Source of the DNA: Planctomycetales bacterium
Lineage (GTDB): Bacteria; Planctomycetota; Phycisphaerae; SM23-33
NCBI GenBank assembly: GCA_030642005.1
Contig: DAOWOP010000044.1
Span: forward strand, 1 to 16,329
Direction: 5' to 3'
Length of the DNA: 16,329 nt
Shown here: piece after piece, positions 1 through 7,817 of the stretch
How positions within the stretch are numbered: the stretch's first letter is position 1
Layout of the letters: each line of letters opens with the position of its first letter
The notes under the pieces: model-generated
Told to the model about the DNA's origin: nothing
The model's database searches: none
Seen by the model: only the letters and a program-made list of their open reading frames with translations
Made by a program: the position numbers and the translations under genes

Positions 1-60
1 GGTGATTTTCGGGGGTGAAATGCGTAAGTGCTTGGCAACTAAAGAGTTACGTGTTTTTAA

Positions 61-180
61 AACTTTCCTAAACTTTCCCATTCTTTCCCATTCTTTCCGT
101 ATCTTTCCGTATCTTTCCCAATCTTTCCGAATCTTTCCGAATCGTTCCGAATTGTTCCGTTTCGTTCCGCTTTGTTCCCT
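61..180. repeat. Tandem array of twelve 10-base units
   Basis: Twelve consecutive decamers run without an indel from 61 to 180. Each unit carries the core TTTCC, drifting to GTTCC in the last four units, followed by a variable 2-4 base tail (TA, CA, GT or GA types). The unit length is close to one helical turn, so the pyrimidine tracts fall on the same DNA face. The array lies in non-coding sequence upstream of the membrane-protein gene. The open frames through it on both strands are products of the periodicity. Its function is unknown; it could be a bent or protein-binding tract or simply a slippage product. Confidence 0.9.
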
Positions 181-261
181 GCCTGCCCGTCGGTCTTCGA
201 CCCTGCCTTCGGCTCTGAGGCTCAGGCTCGAAGAGAGGCTCAGACCCGAAGGGCAGGCAGG
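178..261. repeat. Inverted repeat, 11-bp perfect outer arms
   Basis: CCTGCCTGCCC at 178-188 is perfectly complementary to GGGCAGGCAGG at 251-261. Pairing continues imperfectly inwards (TCGG near 190-193 against CCGA near 246-249), and the interior contains further GAGGCTCAG/CTGAGCC-like complementarity. The element starts at the last decamer of the preceding array and ends about 67 bases before the next gene. It could be a REP-like dispersed palindrome or a hairpin in a leader transcript. No T-run follows either arm, so it is not a canonical terminator. Confidence 0.7.
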
Positions 262-328
262 CGTTTGGTTCCGGGCTGACAAAAGTTCGTTTGCTATCGT
301 GGGTCGGTTTTACCATTATGAGGCAACT

Positions 329-1120
329 GTGAAGAACTTTTTCAAACGGGTAATCTCGGCGTTTTTATTGCTGACGTCCTCGACGGAAAGTCTCGCCGGG
401 ACTGATCCGCGTCGGTTCGAGCGATTGGCCGGGGCGATGATGCTGCTTAGCATCGCAATCGGAGCGGTCCTGGCGGGGCTATGGGATTTGACCTCTCACG
501 TAACGTGTGTGGTCTGGCCTCACCTGCTGAACTACTGGGTGGTTTCGTCGTTGGTGTGTGGGTTGGTGATAGTTTTCGGGCCTTACCGCCGGTCGGCGGC
601 GTCGCTTATCGAATCGGCTGTGGGCGTGGGACGCCTGAGCCGATGGGTTGGCCCGGCGCTGCTGGCGGCCGTCGTTGCGGTGGTTCTCAACTATGCCTTT
701 CGCCAGTCCAATCCCGACTGGCCTACGCAGTTGTCCCTGCAATTGGCTTGGCTTTGGCCTCGCCCGCTGTGTCGGGTGCTGCTGCTGATGCCGGTGTGGG
801 GCGCGTGGAGCATGGTAGTGCTCGTGCAATTTCACCGTCCTGACGACCGGACCGACCCGCCGGCAAGGTGTTTCGCTGAAACCGTCGGCCCGCTTTCGTC
901 GGCTGTTTGCCTGGCGGTCCCGTTGGCAGGGTCGCTGATGTTGCTGAATTTTCTTTATCCCTGGCGTCATTTCATTCCGCCGGCGGCGGCTGTGGCGACG
1001 GCGCTGGGTGCCGGAACGTTGATCGTCCGACGCCGAGGGCGAATGTCCAGAAAGGCCTTGCTGGCAACGAATTTCCTGACCCAACTGGGTTTTTTGACGG
1101 CGTACCTGGTTGTGAGATGA
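329..1120 (+). CDS. Polytopic membrane protein of unknown function (CobS-like layout?)
   Basis: I do not firmly recognise this 263-residue protein. The frame stays open to position 2, but the GTG at 329 is the likely start: GAGG lies at 320-323 with five bases of spacing, and the upstream frame only translates repeat DNA. Roughly seven hydrophobic segments are visible (about residues 33-51, 66-84, 107-123, 147-167, 190-209, 215-233, 243-261). Size, an N-terminal 'AFLLLT' patch and a C-terminal basic RRRGRMSRKALLATN segment before the last helix loosely recall cobalamin synthase CobS. The acidic HxDGxAD and GxTGD motifs needed for CobS catalysis are not seen. If related, it would be a catalytically dead or diverged paralogue. 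The resemblance is by eye only. It is followed by a GA-rich spacer and then purC. Confidence 0.75.
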   Translation: MKNFFKRVISAFLLLTSSTESLAGTDPRRFERLAGAMMLLSIAIGAVLAGLWDLTSHVTCVVWPHLLNYWVVSSLVCGLVIVFGPYRRSAASLIESAVGVGRLSRWVGPALLAAVVAVVLNYAFRQSNPDWPTQLSLQLAWLWPRPLCRVLLLMPVWGAWSMVVLVQFHRPDDRTDPPARCFAETVGPLSSAVCLAVPLAGSLMLLNFLYPWRHFIPPAAAVATALGAGTLIVRRRGRMSRKALLATNFLTQLGFLTAYLVVR

Positions 1121-1155
1121 AGAAGAAAAAGAAGAAGAAGAAAAAGAGGAAAGAA
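1117..1155 (+). repeat. Purine-only GA-rich tract overlapping a stop codon
   Basis: From the stop codon of the membrane-protein gene the sequence is almost entirely G and A for about 38 bases. An ATG at 1117 overlaps that stop (ATGA) and opens a 13-codon frame encoding Met, nine Lys, Arg, Lys, Glu, then TAG at 1156-1158. This is more likely low-complexity DNA than a gene, although the overlapping start would allow reinitiation. A similar GA-rich patch recurs at about 1205-1238. Confidence 0.6.
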
Positions 1156-1160
1156 TAGCA

Positions 1161-1191
1161 GGATTTCAGGGATTACCGGATTTCAGGGATT
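1161..1191. repeat. Direct repeat with 17-base period, two copies
   Basis: The 14-mer GGATTTCAGGGATT occurs at 1161-1174 and again at 1178-1191, separated by ACC. It sits in the spacer between the membrane-protein gene and purC. No promoter or terminator is evident in the spacer (1121-1296). Confidence 0.8.
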
Positions 1192-1296
1192 TTGTCTTTG
1201 CTAAAAGAGGCAAAAGAAGAAGATGAAAATGAAGAATAGCGATGTTCTTGACGTTTCGCTTGATTTTGGCGCCTCCGGCAGGTAAAAGACTGGCAT

Positions 1297-2190
1297 ATGA
1301 AAACGACCGCTTTATTGACAACGTCGATTCCGGGGCATCCCAAGCGCAGCGGGAAGGTCCGCGACATCTACGATCTCGGCGGCAACCTCGTCATCGTCGC
1401 GACAGATCGCATAAGCGCCTATGACGTGATTATGCCCAACGGCATCCCGGACAAGGGCAGAGTGCTCACCCAGATCAGCCTTTTCTGGTTCGAGAAACTG
1501 GCCGATGCGATGCCCAATCACGTCCTGTCCTCTGCCCTGAAGGACCTGCCGGACGACTTCCGCACGGAAGAACTCGACGGTCGATTCATGCTGTGCAAGC
1601 GGTGCGATGCGATCCCTATCGAGTGCGTGGTGCGAGGTTATCTTGCCGGCAGCGGGTGGGGTGAATATCAGAAGACCCAGAGCGTCTGCGGGATCGTTCT
1701 TCCGTCGGGGCTTAAGCAGGGCCAGAAACTTCCCGCCCCGATCTTCACGCCCGCCACCAAGGCCGAGACCGGCCACGACGAGAACGTTTCCATCGAGCAG
1801 GCTGGCAAGATTGTGGGTCAGGAGATCATGTCGGAGTTGCGTGACCGCTCCATCGCCCTGTACGCCGCCGCCTCCGAGTATGCCGCCGAGTGTGGCATGA
1901 TTATCGCCGACACCAAGTTCGAGTGGGGCCACGACGATGCCGGCGAATTGACACTCATCGACGAGGTGCTTACGCCGGATTCCTCCCGCTTCTGGCCTGC
2001 CGACGAGTACAAGCCGGGGCGGTCCCAACCGAGTTTCGACAAGCAGTTCGTCCGCGACTATCTCGACAAGATTAAATTCAACCGCCGACCACCGGCGCCG
2101 GTTCTTCCGGCGGAAATCGTCCAGAAGACCCGCCAGAAGTACATCCAGGCCTATACGACACTGACCGGGCAGTCTTTCCCCTGGGCCTGA
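1297..2190 (+). CDS. purC: Phosphoribosylaminoimidazole-succinocarboxamide synthase
   Basis: PurC joins aspartate to CAIR using ATP to make SAICAR, a middle step of de novo purine synthesis in the cytosol. The 297-residue product begins with the family's HPKRSGKVRDIYDL nucleotide-binding segment and continues with VATDRISAYDV. It carries the CVVRGYLAGSGW stretch and the C-terminal signatures DTKFEWG, LIDEVLTPDSSRFW and the SFDKQFVRDYL segment. The length matches the approximately 300-residue form with the extra loop (also seen in fungal ADE1). The ATG at 1297 starts just before the conserved region. Its only Shine-Dalgarno candidate (AGG at 1280-1282) is 14 bases away, so initiation may be weak. 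It is followed after eight bases by the radical SAM gene and is probably co-transcribed with it, although no functional link is evident. Confidence 0.96.
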   Translation: MKTTALLTTSIPGHPKRSGKVRDIYDLGGNLVIVATDRISAYDVIMPNGIPDKGRVLTQISLFWFEKLADAMPNHVLSSALKDLPDDFRTEELDGRFMLCKRCDAIPIECVVRGYLAGSGWGEYQKTQSVCGIVLPSGLKQGQKLPAPIFTPATKAETGHDENVSIEQAGKIVGQEIMSELRDRSIALYAAASEYAAECGMIIADTKFEWGHDDAGELTLIDEVLTPDSSRFWPADEYKPGRSQPSFDKQFVRDYLDKIKFNRRPPAPVLPAEIVQKTRQKYIQAYTTLTGQSFPWA

Positions 2191-2198
2191 CGACAGAC

Positions 2199-3644
2199 AT
2201 GCGCATATTACTTGTACATCCTGAATGCCAGTCCTCGCTTATCGGTTTTCGCCTCGCGGCGATGCCGGAGCCGCTGGCGCTGGAGATGGTAGCCGCAAGC
2301 GCGGGCGACCATGACCTCCGCATTCTCGATATGCGGGTCGAAGACGACCTGGCCGGTACACTGGAGCAGTTTGCGCCGGATATGGTCGTCGTAACGGCCC
2401 TGACGACGGAGGTCTATGCCGCACAGGACGTGATGCGTGCAGCCAAGGAATTCTCCCCCGAAATTTTCACGGTCATCGGCGGAATTCACGCCTCGCTCCT
2501 GCCGGAAGATTTCCATCTGCCATACGTGGATGTCATCGCCGCCGGTGAGGCCGAACTGAACTTCCCGCAACTTCTCGAAGCCGTCGGCGACCATAAATCG
2601 CTGAAGAACATACCAGACCTCATCTGGCGGGATGCCGACGGAAATTTCGTTCACAATGCCGCAGGCCCGATGAAACTGGATATGGACAAACTGCCCCTGC
2701 CGCGGCGGGACCTGATCGAGCATAACCGGGAGGAATATTTCTGGCTGTTCAGCAAGCCGGACATCGCCATGGCTACAGGCAGGGGATGTCCGTTCCGGTG
2801 CAATTTCTGCAGCGTCTGGCAGTTTTATAAGGGCATAACCAGGCAGATGTCGGCCAAACGCGTCATCGATGAGATCAAGACCGTCGATTTCGACCATATC
2901 ACGTTCATGGATGACAACTTCCTGATGAATTACAAGCGCGAGACCGCCATCGCCGAGATGATCGTAGCCGAAGGAATACAAAAAGGTTACAGCATGGAGT
3001 GCCGTACCGATTCGGTCGTTCGACACCCGGACCTGGTGAAAAAATGGGCGGACATCGGTCTGTCGTCTGTGCTGCTGGGGCTGGAGGCAGTCTCCGACGA
3101 AGGGCTTAAAGGCGTCAACAAGGGCACCGACATGAAGACCAACGATGAGGCTGTCCGTATTATGCACGACAACGGCGTCATCGTCTGGGGCGCGTTCATC
3201 ACTGACCCTCAATGGGAGGCCGACGACTTCAAACGCCTCCACGATTACGTCGATAGAATGAAAATCACCCAGATGCAGTTCACCGTCCTGACCCCGCTGC
3301 CGGGGACGGAACTGTACCGCCAGCGGAAAGACGAACTGCTGACGGACGATTACACATGCTTCGACGCTCTCCACGCCGTTACACCAACCAAACTACCGCG
3401 AGAAGAATTCTATAAACTTTACGCCGGACTTTATCGACAGGCCAGCCTCACACCGTACTACGACCTCGTCCGCGCCGGAAAAATGACCGTCGAAGACTGC
3501 AAACGCGGCAATGAAATGCTCGAGATTATGAGCCGGTGGGAACTCTACCTTGACCAGGACCCAATACTCGGCAACCGCCAAAGCAGACAAGCCGCTTCGG
3601 CAAAGCAACAATCACCGCCCCGACAGATCTTGTCCCCGAAATAG
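2199..3644 (+). CDS. Cobalamin-binding radical SAM protein, HpnR-like
   Basis: The 481-residue protein has an N-terminal B12-binding-type Rossmann domain (about 1-130; MRILLVHPE start, VIGGIHASLLPED loop). The radical SAM core follows, with the cluster motif C197-x3-C201-x2-C204 (GCPFRCNFC). The base-off histidine motif DxHxxG is absent; DMRVEDD occupies its place, as in many class B enzymes of this group. The C-terminal part (LLGLEAVSDEGL, TPLPGTELY, FDALHAVTPTKLPREEFYKLY) resembles, from memory, the hopanoid C-3 methylase HpnR more than generic members. HpnR methylates hopanoids in aerobes; no hopanoid gene is visible here, so the substrate is unknown. A C-methyltransferase role on a lipid or other unactivated carbon is an inference. 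Its start is eight bases after purC, with no clear Shine-Dalgarno. The last roughly 25 residues are Gln/Ser-rich and likely disordered. Confidence 0.85.
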   Translation: MRILLVHPECQSSLIGFRLAAMPEPLALEMVAASAGDHDLRILDMRVEDDLAGTLEQFAPDMVVVTALTTEVYAAQDVMRAAKEFSPEIFTVIGGIHASLLPEDFHLPYVDVIAAGEAELNFPQLLEAVGDHKSLKNIPDLIWRDADGNFVHNAAGPMKLDMDKLPLPRRDLIEHNREEYFWLFSKPDIAMATGRGCPFRCNFCSVWQFYKGITRQMSAKRVIDEIKTVDFDHITFMDDNFLMNYKRETAIAEMIVAEGIQKGYSMECRTDSVVRHPDLVKKWADIGLSSVLLGLEAVSDEGLKGVNKGTDMKTNDEAVRIMHDNGVIVWGAFITDPQWEADDFKRLHDYVDRMKITQMQFTVLTPLPGTELYRQRKDELLTDDYTCFDALHAVTPTKLPREEFYKLYAGLYRQASLTPYYDLVRAGKMTVEDCKRGNEMLEIMSRWELYLDQDPILGNRQSRQAASAKQQSPPRQILSPK

Positions 3645-3657
3645 TCCTTCTTTTCAC

Positions 3658-3731
3658 TACGCCCGAGAGGACTCGAACCTCTGACCTGCGGTTTAGGAAA
3701 CCGCCGCTCTATCCTGCTGAGCTACGGGCGT
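3658..3731 (-). tRNA. tRNA-Arg (anticodon CCU)
   Basis: Read on the minus strand this folds as a standard 74-base cloverleaf without an encoded CCA. The acceptor arms ACGCCCG and CGGGCGT pair over seven bases with discriminator A. The T-arm is AGAGG-TTCGAGT-CCTCT. The anticodon stem GCGGT/ACCGC encloses loop TTCCTAA, giving anticodon CCT (reads AGG). It lies 13 bases after the radical SAM stop codon, in the opposite orientation. An AT-rich TATATT 12-17 bases upstream of its 5' end could be a -10 element, but no good -35 accompanies it. Confidence 0.97.
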
Positions 3732-3944
3732 AACTTCACACCAATATATCAAATGACAAAGAGCGAAAAAAGGAGTCGTGAAAAAAAGGTCGGATACTTT
3801 TTTGCCGCGGCGTGAAAAAGGTGTTGGGAAACTGTGGACAAACGGGGGTTTTTCGGCTTAACCTTTTCCATTGTAATGAGTTACCGCAGCGAACCAACGT
3901 GAAGGGTATGTGTTCGCCCTTAACGAGAAGACGGGCGCAAGAAA
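3732..3944. other. Intergenic spacer, tRNA-Arg to queA; nothing recognised
   Basis: This 213-base spacer divides two divergent transcripts (tRNA-Arg leftwards, queA rightwards), so it should hold two promoters. It is rich in A-runs (about 3765-3790). I find no convincing -35/-10 pair, riboswitch fold or small ORF. A short hairpin AAGGG...CCCTT near 3903-3922 lies just before queA. Confidence 0.4.
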
Positions 3945-5006
3945 ATGACGCTGCTGCTTAAAGCCTCGGATTTTGACTACGACCTGCCGGGCGAACTGAT
4001 AGCCCAGGCCCCGGCGGCACGGCGCGACCGGTCCCGGCTGATGGTGCTGGACCGCGCAACCGGCCAGGTCAGCCATCATGTCTTCAGCGAGTTACCCGAC
4101 CTGCTGAGCGAAGGCGACCTGCTGGTGCTGAATGACACCCGCGTTGTCCCGGCGAAGTTTTCCTGCCGCCGGAGAACGGGCGGGCGAATCGAAGGGCTGT
4201 TCCTGCGCGAACTGTCCGCCGGTCGATGGGAAGTGATGCTCAAGGGCGCGGGCCGATGCAAGGTTGCCGAGGAACTGACACTTTCGGAAGAACCGCCGAC
4301 GACAGCCAAACTGGAAAGTCGGCTTGATGAAGGTCTTTGGCGCATTACCGTTACGCCTCCTGCCGGAGCGTCTGAACTGCTTGAGCGCATCGGCACGACG
4401 CCGCTGCCGCCGTATATCCACAGAGACCACCCGGACAGCCGGGATCGCCGGGCCTATCAGACGATTTTCGCTTCTCATCCCGGTGCGGTTGCCGCCCCGA
4501 CTGCCGGGCTGCACTTCACCGAGGACGTCCTGTCGGACCTTCGGGCCAGGAAAATCGAATCAACCGTCGTTACGCTGCACGTTGGCCTGGGAACATTCGC
4601 CCCGGTCAAGATCGAGCAACTCGACCGGCACAAAATGCACTCGGAGTGGTACGAACTCCCGGCAGAGTCAGCCGACGCCGTCGCCGCCGCCAAACAGCAG
4701 GGCCAGCGGGTCGTAGCCGTCGGGACCACCAGCGTCCGCGTGTTGGAGACCGCCGCTGCGAATGGGCCGCTGGAAGCACGGACCGGCTGGACGGATATGT
4801 TCATCTATCCGCCGGGCGAGTTCCGCGTTGTCGATGTCCTCCTGACCAATTTTCACCTGCCGCGTTCGACGCTGCTGATGCTGGCAGCAACCTTTTGTTG
4901 CCCCGGCTCGACCGACGGGATAAAAATAATCAAGGACGCCTACGCCGAGGCAATCCGACGGAAGTACCGTTTCTATTCCTATGGCGACGCAATGCTGATA
5001 TTGTAA
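3945..5006 (+). CDS. queA: S-adenosylmethionine:tRNA ribosyltransferase-isomerase
   Basis: QueA transfers and rearranges the ribosyl group of SAM onto preQ1 in the wobble position of tRNA, giving epoxyqueuosine. The 353-residue product matches the family along its length: an N-terminal DFDYDLPGELIAQ-PxxxRDxSRL block, VLNDTRVVPA, LPPYI, the HPGAVAAPTAGLHFT block, LHVGLGTFxPV, the TTSVRxLE motif, FIYPPGEFRVVD, TNFHLPRSTLLML, and a terminal YRFYSYGDAMLI. The length is typical (about 340-360). ATG 3945 gives MTLLLKASDFDYDLP; the upstream purine patch AGAAGACGGG is a poor Shine-Dalgarno. Other queuosine genes are not in the window. The dsbD gene begins 28 bases downstream and is probably on the same transcript. 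Confidence 0.97.
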   Translation: MTLLLKASDFDYDLPGELIAQAPAARRDRSRLMVLDRATGQVSHHVFSELPDLLSEGDLLVLNDTRVVPAKFSCRRRTGGRIEGLFLRELSAGRWEVMLKGAGRCKVAEELTLSEEPPTTAKLESRLDEGLWRITVTPPAGASELLERIGTTPLPPYIHRDHPDSRDRRAYQTIFASHPGAVAAPTAGLHFTEDVLSDLRARKIESTVVTLHVGLGTFAPVKIEQLDRHKMHSEWYELPAESADAVAAAKQQGQRVVAVGTTSVRVLETAAANGPLEARTGWTDMFIYPPGEFRVVDVLLTNFHLPRSTLLMLAATFCCPGSTDGIKIIKDAYAEAIRRKYRFYSYGDAMLIL

Positions 5007-5034
5007 TGGGCATCAGGAAATGGGAAGGTTTATC

Positions 5035-6939
5035 ATGTTGCGAATCGGTTGGATTCTCATAGTTGCAATATCAACGGCGGCGCTGTCCGGTATATCGGTT
5101 GCGGCGAAACGGCAAGCCGATGATGTGTCGTTGAATCAGTTTGTCCTCGTTCCCGATATAAACGAAGCAGAAAAAACTTTCTCCGCCCGAGCAATCATCT
5201 CGCACAGTACCGTCGCGCCCGGCGAGTCATTCCAGGTGGCGGTGGAAATGACCGTCGCCGATAACGCCTGGCTCTATGGCCCGGTGGCGGGGGGAACGGT
5301 CGTCAAGCCTATGAGCCTCTGGGTTGAAATCGCCCCGAACTTCCTGTGGGTCGATGTTGGCAAGATGCTCTATGGGCCGACAAAACCTCATGTTACGCAG
5401 TATGAGGCCGGTCAATCCGACACGCACAACGTTTATGAAGGCAAAGGGTATCTGTTCTTTACCTTGACGGTTCCTGACGAATTCAAGCCTGGAAGGGTCG
5501 AACTATCGGTAACCGTCAACGGTCAAATATGCGAAAAAAGCGGCAGATGTATTCCGGTTGACTACAAAGTCCCGGTTGCTGTTGAAGTAGGTTCGGCGAC
5601 GATCGCTTCGCCGGAGTGGACCGACCGGGTTAAGGAAATCCTTTCGCAATCAAAGACACTTGAGCAGTGGAAAGACTCGCTTGCCGGCGGGTCTGTGATA
5701 ACTACCGAATGGGGCGCTCCATCCGGCGCGGATGCAAAAGCGCTGGCGACTTTCGCTCTGGCGCTGCTGGCGGGGCTTATCCTTAACATTATGCCGTGCG
5801 TCCTGCCGGTGATCCCGCTTCGGTTGCTGGCGCTGCTGGAGCAGGCAGGCCAGTCGCGCCGGCGGTTTATCACGCTTGGCCTGGCCTTCGCCGGGGGAAT
5901 CGTCCTGTTCTTCGTCGTCCTGGCCGTCGCCAACGTAACACTGAAACTGTCGCTGCAATACACGATCAAGCAGGCGGACCTTTTCCGCCACACAGGCTCG
6001 GTCATTGCGATGATACTGCTTCTGGTGGTGTTGGCAGCCAACATGTTCGGCGCCTTCACCGTTACGGTTTCCGGCAGGGTCGCTTCTGCCCGCACAGGCC
6101 GGGGGCATCTCGGGGCCGTCGGCATGGGCTTTTTGATGGCGGTGCTCTCGACGCCGTGCAGTTTCGCCGTTATAGCGACGGTGTTCACATCGGCTGTGCT
6201 GTTTCTACCCCTGCCTGCCGGAACGGTGGCGATTATCCTCATCGGCGTCGGAATGGCGGCCCCGCATGCGATGCTGGCGTGCTTCCCGAAGATCGTCGCA
6301 CGCCTTCCCAAAGCCGGTAAGTGGACAGACCTGTTCAAGCAATCGGTGGGCTTCGTGTTTCTGCTGATCGCGGTCTGGTTGCTGCGGACACAAATGGACA
6401 AGGCATATCCTGCCTGGGTGGCTGCCTACGGCGTGGTGCTGGCGTGTGCGGCCTGGATGTGGGGATCGTGGGTGCGGTTCGACTCTGCCGGGTGGAAGAA
6501 ATGGTCCGTCCGCATCGCGGCAACCGCTATCGCTGTATCAGCGGGATGGTGGATGCTGACACCGCCGAAACCCCTTGCCGTCAAAATGCGTCCTTACGAC
6601 GCCGCCGAGATCGCCCTCGCCCGGCAGGCCGGTAAAATCGTCCTGATAAAATTCACCGCGACCACGTGCCCGGAATGCAAGGTGCTGGACATGACGGTCT
6701 ATAACGACCTCGATCTGGCCAAGGCCCTTCAGGCCAGGGGCGTGGTTGCCTTCAAGGGCGACGTTACACGCAAGGACATGCCCGCCGGCAAGATGCTCTT
6801 CGAGAAACTCCGCGAACCCGGGCCGCCGCTGACGGTGATATTCACGCCGGGAAATCCCAAACCCATCCGCCTGCGAAAGGGATTGAGCGGAGAATTGATA
6901 ATTCGGAAAATTGATGAAGCGGCGGAAAAAAGTAAGTAA
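5035..6939 (+). CDS. dsbD: DsbD-type thiol:disulfide interchange protein
   Basis: DsbD carries electrons from cytoplasmic thioredoxin across the inner membrane to periplasmic proteins. All three classic parts are seen in 634 residues. A signal peptide (1-24) precedes a DsbD-alpha domain (about 40-190) with its cysteine pair C166/C172. A multi-helix beta domain (about 235-505) carries the paired cysteines C255 (MPCVLPVIP) and C375 (STPCSF). A thioredoxin-like gamma domain (about 515-634) has C545-P-E-C548. The residue before the first gamma cysteine is Thr where many DsbD/thioredoxins have Trp. The ATG at 5035 is preferred over the one at 5020: GGAAGG at 5023-5028 is six bases away and the signal peptide begins cleanly. 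It sits between queA and mrp, 28 and 32 bases from each, consistent with one operon. Confidence 0.93.
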   Translation: MLRIGWILIVAISTAALSGISVAAKRQADDVSLNQFVLVPDINEAEKTFSARAIISHSTVAPGESFQVAVEMTVADNAWLYGPVAGGTVVKPMSLWVEIAPNFLWVDVGKMLYGPTKPHVTQYEAGQSDTHNVYEGKGYLFFTLTVPDEFKPGRVELSVTVNGQICEKSGRCIPVDYKVPVAVEVGSATIASPEWTDRVKEILSQSKTLEQWKDSLAGGSVITTEWGAPSGADAKALATFALALLAGLILNIMPCVLPVIPLRLLALLEQAGQSRRRFITLGLAFAGGIVLFFVVLAVANVTLKLSLQYTIKQADLFRHTGSVIAMILLLVVLAANMFGAFTVTVSGRVASARTGRGHLGAVGMGFLMAVLSTPCSFAVIATVFTSAVLFLPLPAGTVAIILIGVGMAAPHAMLACFPKIVARLPKAGKWTDLFKQSVGFVFLLIAVWLLRTQMDKAYPAWVAAYGVVLACAAWMWGSWVRFDSAGWKKWSVRIAATAIAVSAGWWMLTPPKPLAVKMRPYDAAEIALARQAGKIVLIKFTATTCPECKVLDMTVYNDLDLAKALQARGVVAFKGDVTRKDMPAGKMLFEKLREPGPPLTVIFTPGNPKPIRLRKGLSGELIIRKIDEAAEKSK

Positions 6940-6971
6940 TGATTCCAGGACAAGTTTTCGGGAGTAGTTAA

Positions 6972-7817
6972 ATGAGTAATACGGATAATTCCGAGCGTCT
7001 TCTTTCGGGTGTGAAAAATATCATCGCCGTCGGCGCGGGCAAGGGCGGCGTTGGCAAGAGCACCATCGCTGTGCACCTTGCTATCGGCCTGCGTCGGGCG
7101 GGGTCAGCCGTCGGGCTGATGGACTGCGACATCTACGGGCCTTCAATCGCAATGATGACAGGTATCGAAGGGGCAGAACCTGTGATGGTCGGCGAAAAAC
7201 AAATTGCCCCGTTCGATGCCTGCGGGCTGAAGGTTATCTCAATGGCCAATTTTATCCCGCCGGGCGCAGCCATGATATGGCGAGGCCCGATGGTCCACGG
7301 CGCGATAAAGCAGTTCATCTCGGACGTAGCCTGGGGCGAGTTGGATTATCTTGTGGTGGACCTCCCGCCGGGTACGGGCGACCCGCCGCTGACGCTGGCC
7401 CAGACGGTCGGCGTAACCGGAGCGGTAATCGTAACGACGCCCCAGCCGGTGGCGCTGGGCGATGCGATGCGAGCGGCGCAAATGTACCAGAAACTGGGTA
7501 TTCACGTCCTCGGCGTGGTCGAGAACATGAGTTATTTCGTCTGCCCCTCCTGCAAGGCAGAGCACGATATCTTCGGGCGGGGCGGCGCGCGAAAGGCAGC
7601 CGGGGATGCCAACCTGCCGCTGCTGGGCGAGATACCGATGAACCTGGCCATGCGGGTCAATACCGACGCAGGTGCAGCCGAGGCCGACTTTGACGAATCG
7701 CAGGACCCCGCCGTCGCCGGCGCGCTTGCGGAGATGGTCGAAAACGTCGCCGAGCAGGTCCGGGTACGAAATGAGACCCAACCGGCAGCCGAACCGATCC
7801 GGGTCGGGAAGAAATAA
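6972..7817 (+). CDS. mrp: Mrp/NBP35-family iron-sulfur cluster carrier ATPase
   Basis: Family members are dimeric cytoplasmic P-loop ATPases that bind and deliver [4Fe-4S] clusters. The 281-residue product has the deviant Walker A motif GKGGVGKST at 23-31, the MDCDIYGPS switch region near 50-58, MIWRGPMVHGAIKQF, the VVDLPPGTGD Walker B-like motif (about 128-137), and the bridging-cluster pair C191-P-S-C194. The N-terminal DUF59/MIP18 domain found in many bacterial Mrp proteins is absent, as in ApbC/NBP35-type short forms. Start ATG 6972 is fixed by GGGAG at 6960-6964, seven bases upstream. The stop codon's last base is the first base of a long inverted repeat, described separately. Confidence 0.94.
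   Translation: MSNTDNSERLLSGVKNIIAVGAGKGGVGKSTIAVHLAIGLRRAGSAVGLMDCDIYGPSIAMMTGIEGAEPVMVGEKQIAPFDACGLKVISMANFIPPGAAMIWRGPMVHGAIKQFISDVAWGELDYLVVDLPPGTGDPPLTLAQTVGVTGAVIVTTPQPVALGDAMRAAQMYQKLGIHVLGVVENMSYFVCPSCKAEHDIFGRGGARKAAGDANLPLLGEIPMNLAMRVNTDAGAAEADFDESQDPAVAGALAEMVENVAEQVRVRNETQPAAEPIRVGKK

Noticed and set aside
68..316. 82-codon minus-strand ORF rich in KDSER/KDTER
   Set aside because: It is a translation of the decamer array and inverted repeat, with no ribosome site.
2208..3374. 388-codon minus-strand ORF
   Set aside because: It is antisense to the radical SAM gene with no known motif. The sense protein is clearly real.
3833..3841. DnaA-box-like TGTGGACAA
   Set aside because: It is a single site with one mismatch, no cluster of boxes, and no dnaA or dnaN nearby. 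It does not support an origin.
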